A stretch of DNA of 6,024 nucleotides from Caulobacteraceae bacterium (GTDB lineage: Bacteria > Pseudomonadota > Alphaproteobacteria > Caulobacterales > Caulobacteraceae). Below the pieces are notes generated by a model. That model saw only the letters and a list, made by a program, of their open reading frames with translations, was not told where the DNA came from and did not search any database. Positions 1-6,024 of this stretch are shown here, in pieces. Within the stretch, counting starts at the first letter, position 1. Every line of letters begins with the position of its first letter. The stretch lies in assembly GCA_003161535.1 (NCBI GenBank), contig PMOM01000190.1, positions 1-6,024 on the forward strand. Direction: 5' to 3'. Position numbers and translations under genes: made by a program.

Positions 1-507
1 GCCATCGCCAAGGCGGTGGAGGCCCTGGAAGCGGGCAAGGTCGGCCGCATCGTCCTCTCCCGGCCGGCGGTGGAGGCCGGCGAATCCCTCGGCTTTCTTC
101 CCGGCGAACTGGAGGACAAGCTCGCCCCCTACCTGCGCCCGCTCTACGACGCCCTCTCCGACCGCCTGTCGATGAAGCGCGTGCGCTCCCTGATCACCGA
201 AGGGGCCATCGAGATCGCGCCGGTCGGCTTCATGCGCGGACGCACCCTCAACAACGCCTTCGTGGTCATCGACGAGGCGCAGAACTGCACCTATGTGCAG
301 CTCAAGATGCTGCTCACCCGCCTGGGCTGGTCCTCGACCATGGTCGTCACCGGCGATCCCAACCAGTCCGACCTGCTGCCCGAGCTCTCGGGCCTGGCCA
401 AGGTCGCCGAGCGCCTGGAGGTCCTGACCAGCATCGCCGTGGTGCGGCTGGCCGACCAGGACATCGTTCGCCACCCCCTGGTCGGCGACATGCTCGGGGT
501 TCTCTAG
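1..507 (+). CDS. PhoH-family P-loop ATPase, C-terminal part (5' end outside window)
   Basis: This is the last 168 residues of a PhoH/YbeZ-type cytoplasmic ATPase; the frame is open from base 1, so the true start lies upstream. Family landmarks in order (visible numbering) are RPAVEAGE at 21-28 followed by GFLPG, MRGRTL at 78-83, a Walker B-type segment VVIDEAQN at 88-95, TGDPNQ at 117-122 (sensor-like), and VRHPLV at 156-161. The Walker A loop should lie just upstream of the window edge. Family members are linked to RNA metabolism and ribosome quality; the exact role here is unknown. The protein stops 7 residues after VRHPLV, without the charged tail seen in E. coli YbeZ. It is also not followed by ybeY, the usual partner of the main PhoH. 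It may therefore be a second, shorter PhoH paralogue (inference). The small lipoprotein gene starts 41 nt downstream. Confidence 0.92.
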   Translation, partial: AIAKAVEALEAGKVGRIVLSRPAVEAGESLGFLPGELEDKLAPYLRPLYDALSDRLSMKRVRSLITEGAIEIAPVGFMRGRTLNNAFVVIDEAQNCTYVQLKMLLTRLGWSSTMVVTGDPNQSDLLPELSGLAKVAERLEVLTSIAVVRLADQDIVRHPLVGDMLGVL

Positions 508-538
508 GGGTCGCGGGCGGCGTAACCTTCGCTTAGCT

Positions 539-543
539 GGAGG
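539..543 (+). promoter_or_regulatory. Ribosome binding site of the small lipoprotein gene
   Basis: A GGAGG core lies 5 nt before the ATG at 549. It is the clearest Shine-Dalgarno sequence in the window and supports both the start and the reality of this very short gene. The other plus-strand starts have no comparable site. Confidence 0.7.
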
Positions 544-548
544 TCGCC

Positions 549-794
549 ATGAATCGTCTGAGACTGCTCGCCGTGGCGCTCGCCCTGGCCATGACCGGCT
601 GCGTCGCCGCCACTCATCAGGAAAACGCCGCCTTGCGCATGCCGTGGCCGCGCTCGCCCAGCCCCGCGCTGACGGCTTATGCGCCGCCGGCCAAGGAATA
701 CCCGTCGGTGGGTGGGGACATCCTCAGAGGCGCTTCGCCGGCCGACCAGGCCGCCGCCCGGGCCGCGGCGAGTGGATCGCCGAGCCCGCCTTGA
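549..794 (+). CDS. Small predicted lipoprotein, 81 aa, unknown function
   Basis: The 81-residue product begins with a typical lipoprotein signal: basic MNRLR, a hydrophobic stretch at 6-14, then a lipobox MTGC with the acylated cysteine at residue 18. The residue after Cys is Val, not Asp, so by the E. coli rule it would go to the outer membrane; this is inference. The mature part is only about 64 residues, rich in Ala and Pro, with no domain I recognise and little predicted fold (segments such as [16 protein letters not shown] and a Ser/Pro-rich tail). A strong GGAGG site precedes the ATG. The stop is 7 nt before the prmA start, so it is probably co-transcribed with phoH-like and prmA. No functional link to either neighbour is evident. 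Confidence is high that it is a gene and low for any role. Confidence 0.78.
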   Translation: MNRLRLLAVALALAMTGCVAATHQENAALRMPWPRSPSPALTAYAPPAKEYPSVGGDILRGASPADQAAARAAASGSPSPP

Positions 795-801
795 CGCCGG
801 C

Positions 802-1668
802 GTGACCGCCGACGCCGTCCAGATCATCGCGCGCGGACCTCGCGCCGAAGCCGAGCTCGCGGCCGCCGCCCTGGATGGCGATCCTCGCCTCGAGGCCATC
901 ACCTATTCGATCATCGAGGAGGACGAGGCCAAGGGCGCCTGGCGCATCGATGCCTTTCCCGCCACGCCGGCCGACGCGGCGGCCCTTCGCGCCAACCTCG
1001 CCGGTTTCGCACGCCTGGTCACGGTTACCCGCAGGCTCGCCGACGCCGACTGGCTGGCCATGGCGCTTTCGGGCCTGCCGCCGGTGCGGGCGGGACGGTT
1101 TTTCGTCTTCGGCGCGCACGACGCCGGCCGCGCGCCCGCCAACGCGGTCAAGCTTCGCATCGAGGCCGGCGCGGCCTTCGGCACCGGCCATCACGGCACC
1201 ACGGTGGGCTGCCTTGCCGCCTACGATGCCCTGCTGAAACGCCGCCGCTTCGCCAAGGTGCTCGATGTGGGCGCGGGCACGGGGGTGCTAGCCATCGCCG
1301 CGGCGCGGACCGGCTCGCGCCTGACGGTCGGAACCGACATCGATCCCGCCTCGGTGCGCATCGCCGGCGACAACGCCAAGGTCAACCGCGCCAAGAGCCG
1401 CTTTGTCCGCGCCGACGGACTGGCCCACCGCGTCGTCGCCTCGGGAGCGCCCTACGATCTGGTGTTCGCCAACATCCTCGCCCGCCCGCTCGTCGCCCTG
1501 GCCCAGCCGATCCGGGTGGCCCTGAAACCCGGCGGGACGGCGATCCTCTCAGGCCTCCTGCACGGTCAGGCGCGATATGTCCTGGCCGCCTATCTGGCGC
1601 GGGGGTTTCGGCTGGAGCGGCGACTGCGGCGGGACGCCTGGGCGACGCTGGTTCTGAGACGCGGTTGA
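802..1668 (+). CDS. prmA: Ribosomal protein L11 methyltransferase
   Basis: This 288-aa class I SAM-dependent methyltransferase methylates ribosomal protein L11 in the cytoplasm; the E. coli enzyme (293 aa) trimethylates the N-terminal amino group and lysines 3 and 39. An N-terminal L11-recognition domain spans about 1-90. The PrmA signature [10 protein letters not shown] is at 125-134. SAM motif [17 protein letters not shown], starts at 153; the acidic motif DID is at 179-181; the catalytic-region motif ANILARPL is at 223-230; and SGLLHGQA is at 250-257. HHG in the first signature, instead of E. coli THP, is common in alphaproteobacteria. I chose GTG 802 because it gives the family length and places the first beta strand (VQIIARGP) at residues 6-13. 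The frame stays open upstream, with GTG at 772 and ATG at 679 as alternatives, but that extension overlaps the lipoprotein gene and does not look like PrmA. There is no good Shine-Dalgarno site; translation may be coupled to the lipoprotein 7 nt upstream. Confidence 0.95.
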   Translation: MTADAVQIIARGPRAEAELAAAALDGDPRLEAITYSIIEEDEAKGAWRIDAFPATPADAAALRANLAGFARLVTVTRRLADADWLAMALSGLPPVRAGRFFVFGAHDAGRAPANAVKLRIEAGAAFGTGHHGTTVGCLAAYDALLKRRRFAKVLDVGAGTGVLAIAAARTGSRLTVGTDIDPASVRIAGDNAKVNRAKSRFVRADGLAHRVVASGAPYDLVFANILARPLVALAQPIRVALKPGGTAILSGLLHGQARYVLAAYLARGFRLERRLRRDAWATLVLRRG

Positions 1669-1696
1669 CGACGTAGAGGAATTGCAACTCCAAGTG

Positions 1697-1730
1697 TTCA
1701 CTGTGGGTGGGAGTGGTTCACCATAGTGAA
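1697..1730. promoter_or_regulatory. Operator-like palindrome / hairpin upstream of the membrane-protein gene
   Basis: Two overlapping symmetries are visible. Bases 1697-1706 (TTCACTGTGG) pair with 1721-1730 (CCATAGTGAA) over 10 positions with a single G-T wobble and a 14-nt loop. Inside this, 1717-1730 is a tight TTCAC-N4-GTGAA dyad of the kind bound by dimeric regulators. It sits 23 nt before the ATG at 1753, where a -35 region would be. No T-run follows, so a terminator for prmA is less likely. No regulator gene is visible nearby. Confidence 0.4.
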
Positions 1731-1746
1731 ATCTGACAGCTAAGTT
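1717..1746 (+). promoter_or_regulatory. Weak candidate promoter of the membrane-protein gene (leaderless?)
   Basis: GCTAAGTT at 1739-1746 resembles the Caulobacter housekeeping -10 consensus GCTANAWC (two mismatches), with TTCACCA at 1717-1723 as a poor -35, 15 nt upstream. Transcription would then start almost at the ATG (1753), which would explain the lack of a Shine-Dalgarno site. This is a weak match made by eye. Confidence 0.22.
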
Positions 1747-1752
1747 TACGAA

Positions 1753-2247
1753 ATGGCACATTTTCAGCTCGGTCTCACCGTGTTCTTCGACTTGACCGAA
1801 CAGGATTTTCCCTGGTGGATCTCGGCGGTCATACCGCTAGTGCTTGCCGCCGCCGGAATGATCATAGCCATCGGCGCGCCATTCTTCGGCGGCGAGCGCT
1901 GGGGCCAGAAGCCTCTGAGATTGTTCGGCCTTCTACTCTTTGTATTCGCGGGACTGCTCGGTGTTGAAGAGCTGTGGAGCAGTTGGAAACGCTACAGTCG
2001 TCTGACCGGCGACTACGCCGCCCATAGATTCGTGATTGTCGAAGGCATCGTCAGGAACGTTAAGCGCGACTTTGGTGGCCACGGCGTCGAATCATTCGAC
2101 GTTGGCCGTCGGAGCTTCAGCTACCGGACATCATCGATGGATGTGGCGTTTCACGGCGAGGGCAATGCGGTTTCAATGCTGAGCGGTAGGATAGTGCGGG
2201 TTTTCGCTGTTGGGCCCGACATCATTCGAATCGAAGTGGTCGACTAG
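1753..2247 (+). CDS. Two-helix membrane protein of unknown function, 164 aa, atypical composition
   Basis: No named family is recognised with certainty. Two hydrophobic helices are visible, about 22-44 (SAVIPLVLAAAGMIIAIGAPFF region) and 55-72, followed by a soluble, beta-rich domain (about 85-164). That domain has the pattern VEGIV, VESFDVGRRSFSY, and a final IIRIEV. It resembles, from memory, a recurrent group of bacterial hypothetical proteins with an EG-x-V...ESF-x-V...F-x-Y...RLE pattern; this needs a profile search. The gene is about 57% GC against roughly 70-80% in sampled prmA and aminopeptidase lines, and uses codons rare in its neighbours (ATA, CTA, TTG, AGA), which suggests recent acquisition. 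The ATG at 1753 has no Shine-Dalgarno site. It is isolated: 84 nt after prmA and 106 nt before the aminopeptidase, with a palindrome on each side. The reading frame is intact, with no sign of decay. Confidence 0.75.
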   Translation: MAHFQLGLTVFFDLTEQDFPWWISAVIPLVLAAAGMIIAIGAPFFGGERWGQKPLRLFGLLLFVFAGLLGVEELWSSWKRYSRLTGDYAAHRFVIVEGIVRNVKRDFGGHGVESFDVGRRSFSYRTSSMDVAFHGEGNAVSMLSGRIVRVFAVGPDIIRIEVVD

Positions 2248-2312
2248 GTGGGTCGGCGGCTCTGAATTCCGCCTCCGAGCGGAAACTCAGCCCGACAGCC
2301 CAGAAACCCACC
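2247..2312. repeat. Nested inverted repeat between the membrane-protein gene and the aminopeptidase
   Basis: Layered complementary arms surround one centre: GGTGGGT (2247-2253) with ACCCACC (2306-2312); GTCGG (2252-2256) with CCGAC (2292-2296); CTGA (2262-2265) with TCAG (2287-2290); and TTCCGC (2267-2272) with GCGGAA (2279-2284) around a 6-nt loop. The two inner arms make a 10-bp stem with a small internal loop. The outermost two share 2 bases and cannot both form completely. No T-run follows the inner stem, so if it terminates transcription it is not a classic intrinsic terminator. It begins on the last base of the upstream stop codon. Confidence 0.5.
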
Positions 2313-2318
2313 CGGATT

Positions 2319-2347
2319 TTGCGGAATGGCGAGGGTAAGTCTAAACC
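2319..2347 (+). promoter_or_regulatory. Candidate promoter giving a leaderless aminopeptidase mRNA
   Basis: TTGCGGA (2319-2325), a 14-nt spacer and TCTAAACC (2340-2347) resemble the Caulobacter sigma-73 consensus TTGACGS-N10-14-GCTANAWC; the -10 matches at five of the seven specified positions. A start site 6-7 nt downstream would fall on or next to the ATG at 2354. This agrees with the absence of any Shine-Dalgarno sequence in the run of C residues just before that codon. The assignment is inference from consensus recall. Confidence 0.35.
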
Positions 2348-2353
2348 TCCCCC

Positions 2354-4168
2354 ATGCGCCAGACCTTCGACGAGACCACCAGCCCCGCCTTCGGCGGCGA
2401 GCACACGCCCTTGATCCGAGCGGCCATGGCCAGGCAGGCCCTGGATGGATTTCTCATTCCGCACGAAGACGAGCATCAGAACGAGTATCTGCCGGCGGCC
2501 AATGACCGCCTGGCCTGGGCCACCGGCTTCACCGGCTCGGCGGGGGCGGCGGTGATCCTCAAGGACCGCGCGGCGATCTTCGTCGACGGCCGCTACACCC
2601 TGCAAGTGCGCGCTCAGGTGGACGAGAGCCTCTATGAGGTGCGCGACCTCGTCGAGGGCGGCGTGCCCGCCTATCTGCGCGATGCCGCCAAGGCCGGCTG
2701 GACGATCGGCTATGACGCCCGCCTGCACAGTCCCGAGGCTCTGGAGCGCCTGCGCGCGGCGGCGGCCAGGGCGGGCGCGGTGCTCAAAGCGGTGGAGACC
2801 AATCCACTCGACGAAGCCTGGGGGCGTGGCCGGCCCGCCCAGCCCGTGGCGCCGGTGGTTCCCCATCCCCTCAAGTACGCCGGCGAGGATTCGGCTTCCA
2901 AGCGCGCCCGGGTCGGCAAGGCCCTGGCCGAGGAAGGCGCTCAGGCCGCGGTGCTCACCGCGCCGGCGTCGATCGCGTGGCTGTTCAACATTCGCGGCGG
3001 CGACGTCATCCGCTCGCCCCTGCCGCTGGCCCAGGCGATTCTCGATGCTGACGGAACCGCGCGCCTGTTCCTCGATCCGGCCAAGGTCACGCCCGAGCTT
3101 CCGGCGTGGCTGGGCAACGGCGTGCGGCTGGAGACGCCGGGCGATCTTGCCGCCGCCCTGGCCGATCTAAAGGGCCGCACGGTCCTGGTCGATCCGGCCC
3201 AGACCTCGGCCTGGTATTTCGAGGCCCTCAAGGACGCCGGCGCCGCGCCGATGCGCGCCTCCGATCCCTGCGCCCTGCCCAGGGCCTGCAAGAACGCCGT
3301 GGAGATCGAGGGCGCCAGGCGCGCTCACGTCCGCGACGGCGCGGCCCTGTCGAGTTTCCTGCACTGGGTCGGCACACAAGCGCAGGAAGCCTTGCCCGAC
3401 GAACTCGCCATCGTCGCCAAGCTGGAGGCGTTTCGCGAGGCGACGGGGGCCCTGAAGGATCTCTCCTTCGACACCATCGCCGGGGCGGGGCCGAACGGCG
3501 CCATCGTCCACTATCGGCCGACGACACGGACCAGCCGGCGCGTCGAACCCGGCTCCCTGCTGCTGGTGGATTCCGGGGCGCAATATCTGGATGGCACCAC
3601 CGACGTCACCCGCACCGTGGCCATTGGCGAGCCGAGCGCGGAGATGGCGGAACGGTTCACCCTGGTCTTGAGGGGCCACCTGGCGCTGGCCCGCGTGCGC
3701 TTTTGTGAAGGAACCACCGGCTCGGCTCTGGACGCCCTGGCCCGCGCGCCCCTGTGGTCCGCCGGCCTCGACTATGATCACGGCACCGGCCACGGCGTGG
3801 GCTCATACCTTGGCGTTCACGAGGGTCCGCAGCGCATCGCCAAGATGCCTAACTCCGTGGCCCTGGCGCCCGGGATGATCGTCTCCAACGAGCCTGGCTA
3901 CTACAAGACCGGCGCCTACGGCATCCGCATCGAGACCCTGCAGGTGGTCACGCCGCCATCGCAAATCCCCGGCGGCGAGCGGCCGATGCTCGGCTTCGAG
4001 ACCCTCACCCTGGCTCCCATCGACCGGCGCCTGGTGGTCCGCGACCTCTTGAACGCCGAGGAGCGCGAGCAGCTTGACGCCTATCACGCCCGGGTGCTCG
4101 CCGAGGTCGGACCCCTGGTTTCCGCCGACGTGGCCGCCTGGCTCCAAGAGGTCTGCGCGCCGATCTAG
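2354..4168 (+). CDS. Xaa-Pro aminopeptidase (aminopeptidase P, M24B family, three-domain type)
   Basis: This 604-aa cytoplasmic metallopeptidase should cleave the N-terminal residue from peptides with proline in second position. It has the long three-domain layout of human XPNPEP1 rather than the short E. coli PepP: creatinase-type domain about 18-150, second creatinase-like domain about 160-315, pita-bread catalytic domain about 320-545, and a C-terminal extension 546-604. All five metal ligands are visible: D406 (VDSGAQY), D417 (TDVTRT), H480 (GTGHGVGSYLG), E513 (NEPGYY) and E527 (RIETL). The probable catalytic histidines H386 (IVHYRP) and H489 (VHEGP) are also present. Ligand spacing closely follows the human enzyme. 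The dinuclear site is usually filled by manganese. ATG 2354 is chosen because the creatinase domain begins shortly after it; there is no Shine-Dalgarno site, and a leaderless transcript is possible. The gene converges on ligA across a structured intergenic region. Nothing in the protein looks damaged. Confidence 0.95.
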   Translation: MRQTFDETTSPAFGGEHTPLIRAAMARQALDGFLIPHEDEHQNEYLPAANDRLAWATGFTGSAGAAVILKDRAAIFVDGRYTLQVRAQVDESLYEVRDLVEGGVPAYLRDAAKAGWTIGYDARLHSPEALERLRAAAARAGAVLKAVETNPLDEAWGRGRPAQPVAPVVPHPLKYAGEDSASKRARVGKALAEEGAQAAVLTAPASIAWLFNIRGGDVIRSPLPLAQAILDADGTARLFLDPAKVTPELPAWLGNGVRLETPGDLAAALADLKGRTVLVDPAQTSAWYFEALKDAGAAPMRASDPCALPRACKNAVEIEGARRAHVRDGAALSSFLHWVGTQAQEALPDELAIVAKLEAFREATGALKDLSFDTIAGAGPNGAIVHYRPTTRTSRRVEPGSLLLVDSGAQYLDGTTDVTRTVAIGEPSAEMAERFTLVLRGHLALARVRFCEGTTGSALDALARAPLWSAGLDYDHGTGHGVGSYLGVHEGPQRIAKMPNSVALAPGMIVSNEPGYYKTGAYGIRIETLQVVTPPSQIPGGERPMLGFETLTLAPIDRRLVVRDLLNAEEREQLDAYHARVLAEVGPLVSADVAAWLQEVCAPI

Positions 4169-4209
4169 CGCATTAGCCTGTCGGCTTGACGCGCCCCACC
4201 CAAAGATGA

Positions 4210-4250
4210 CCGTCATGGCCGACCGTCAGTGTCGGCCACCCATGAACACC
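4210..4250 (+). repeat. Left outer arm (41 bp), containing an 8-bp hairpin
   Basis: The arm contains TGGCCGAC (4216-4223), a 7-nt loop and GTCGGCCA (4231-4238), a perfect 8-bp stem. It can therefore fold alone, or pair over its whole length with 4369-4409. Mismatches to the right arm are at 4227, 4239, 4245 and 4248; one falls in the hairpin loop and three lie outside the stem, so the local stem is unchanged. An additional 11-base palindrome ATGACCGTCAT (4206-4216) straddles its outer edge and has no counterpart on the right. Confidence 0.88.
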
Positions 4251-4258
4251 GACGCATG

Positions 4259-4284
4259 AGTGGGCGCGCCCGAGCGCGCCCATT
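4259..4284. repeat. Left inner GC-rich hairpin
   Basis: TGGGCGCGC (4261-4269) pairs perfectly with GCGCGCCCA (4274-4282) around a CCGA tetraloop, extended by a G-T and an A-T pair outward. It is a very stable stem about 90 nt after the aminopeptidase stop. The T-run required of a classic intrinsic terminator is missing, as ATTGTAAAC follows, but pausing or RNA 3'-end protection is possible. Confidence 0.75.
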
Positions 4285-4335
4285 GTAAACCCGCGCCGGT
4301 GCCTGCGGTACGCGCCAAGGCCAACCGCTTCGCCA

Positions 4336-4357
4336 TGGCCGCGCTCTGGCGCGGCCA
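4336..4357. repeat. Right inner GC-rich hairpin
   Basis: TGGCCGCGC (4336-4344) pairs perfectly with GCGCGGCCA (4349-4357) around a TCTG tetraloop. It is the inverted, diverged copy of the left inner hairpin. Relative to that copy, one stem pair is swapped from G-C (4264/4279) to C-G (4339/4354), so the stem is kept although the sequence differs. It lies about 90 nt downstream of the ligA stop on the minus strand. Confidence 0.75.
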
Positions 4358-4368
4358 CTGCCAAGGAA

Positions 4369-4409
4369 GGCGTGCATGGATGGCCGACACTAACGGTCGG
4401 CCATGACGG
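4369..4409 (-). repeat. Right outer arm (41 bp), inverted copy of the left arm
   Basis: This is the reverse complement of 4210-4250 with four mismatches (37 of 41). It keeps the perfect 8-bp stem TGGCCGAC (4381-4388) with GTCGGCCA (4396-4403) and a 7-nt loop ACTAACG. A GAGTC site (GANTC, the CcrM methylation motif of Caulobacter) lies just outside it at 4422-4426; such sites are common, so this may mean nothing. Confidence 0.88.
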
Positions 4410-4446
4410 AGTTTAGCGGTTGAGTCAGCTTAGGCGGCCCAGTGCT

Positions 4447-6024
<1,578 letters not shown>

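Larger units (their letters stand above)
4210..4409. repeat. About 200-bp compound palindromic element between convergent genes
   Basis: The 278-nt gene-free gap between the aminopeptidase and ligA is mostly this element. Its order is: 41-bp outer arm (4210-4250), 8-nt spacer, inner hairpin (4259-4284), a core of about 47 nt (4286-4332), inner hairpin (4336-4357), 9-nt spacer, 41-bp outer arm (4369-4409). The right half is the inverted copy of the left in both hairpins: outer arms match at 37 of 41 positions, inner segments (4259-4285 against 4333-4359) at 23 of 27. The core has no clear symmetry. No target-site duplication is obvious outside it. The layout resembles an inverted doublet of palindromic units (REPIN/BIME style) or a MITE with hairpin ends. 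It could also serve as a two-way transcription barrier between converging genes, or be a structured RNA. I see no convincing coding frame in it. What else lies in 4169-4446: only short flanks (4169-4209, 4410-4446) with nothing clear. Confidence 0.85.

Noticed and set aside
679..801. N-terminal extension of the prmA frame back to ATG 679 (329 aa)
   Set aside because: It lies inside the lipoprotein gene in another frame, encodes Arg/Pro-rich sequence typical of GC-rich shadow frames, and makes the protein longer than the PrmA family.
1665..1670. TTGACG over the prmA stop codon as a -35 for the membrane-protein gene
   Set aside because: No acceptable -10 is found at the expected spacing; the sequence there is GC-mixed without GCTA or TATAAT-like words.
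2222..2866. 214-aa minus-strand frame antisense to the aminopeptidase start
   Set aside because: It overlaps a certain gene and has the His/Arg/Gly-rich content of an antisense shadow in high-GC DNA, with no recognisable domain.
3167..3793. 208-aa minus-strand frame inside the aminopeptidase gene
   Set aside because: This is a shadow of the aminopeptidase catalytic domain, whose metal ligands are all on the plus strand; it has no motifs of its own.
4186..4192. TTGACGC, an exact match to the Caulobacter -35 consensus after the aminopeptidase stop
   Set aside because: No GCTANAWC-like -10 follows at 10-14 nt, and no gene lies downstream on this strand within the gap.
4173..4364. 63-aa minus-strand and 61-aa plus-strand reading frames across the palindromic element
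   Set aside because: They cover the inverted repeat, have low-complexity composition without recognisable motifs, and no ribosome binding site stands out. The DNA symmetry explains the sequence better than coding does.
4210..4409. CRISPR array or tandem repeat interpretation of the repeated arms
   Set aside because: There are only two copies, in inverted rather than direct orientation, with no regular spacers and no cas genes in view.

Overview
The window looks like chromosomal DNA of a GC-rich alphaproteobacterium, most likely of the Caulobacter/Phenylobacterium type. The evidence is a GC content of about 70% in the core genes (by eye), the alphaproteobacterial style of PrmA and LigA, and possible promoters resembling the Caulobacter housekeeping consensus. 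The assignment is inference; no database search was possible.

Layout, left to right. (1) 1-1668, plus strand, a compact likely operon: the 3' end of a PhoH-family ATPase, a very small lipoprotein, and prmA (ribosomal protein L11 methyltransferase) only 7 nt after the lipoprotein stop. (2) 1669-2353, an AT-richer patch (about 57% GC) with one small two-helix membrane protein of unknown function, preceded by an operator-like palindrome and followed by a nested hairpin. It reads like an insertion between core genes. (3) 2354-4168, plus strand, a complete three-domain Xaa-Pro aminopeptidase (M24B) with every metal ligand present, possibly translated from a leaderless mRNA. (4) 4169-4446, a gene-free stretch between convergent genes. 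It is filled by a roughly 200-bp imperfect palindrome (4210-4409): two 41-bp inverted arms, each itself a hairpin, enclose a second pair of inverted hairpins that differ by a compensatory base-pair swap. (5) 4447-6024, minus strand, the C-terminal three quarters of NAD-dependent DNA ligase LigA, continuing past the window edge.

The protein genes are mostly housekeeping: RNA/ribosome-linked ATPase, ribosomal protein methylation, proline-peptide turnover and DNA joining. They do not form an obvious single pathway. I see no phage, transposase, CRISPR, toxin-antitoxin or defence genes. The most unusual item is the structured palindromic element between the aminopeptidase and ligA, followed by the atypical membrane-protein gene with its flanking palindromes.
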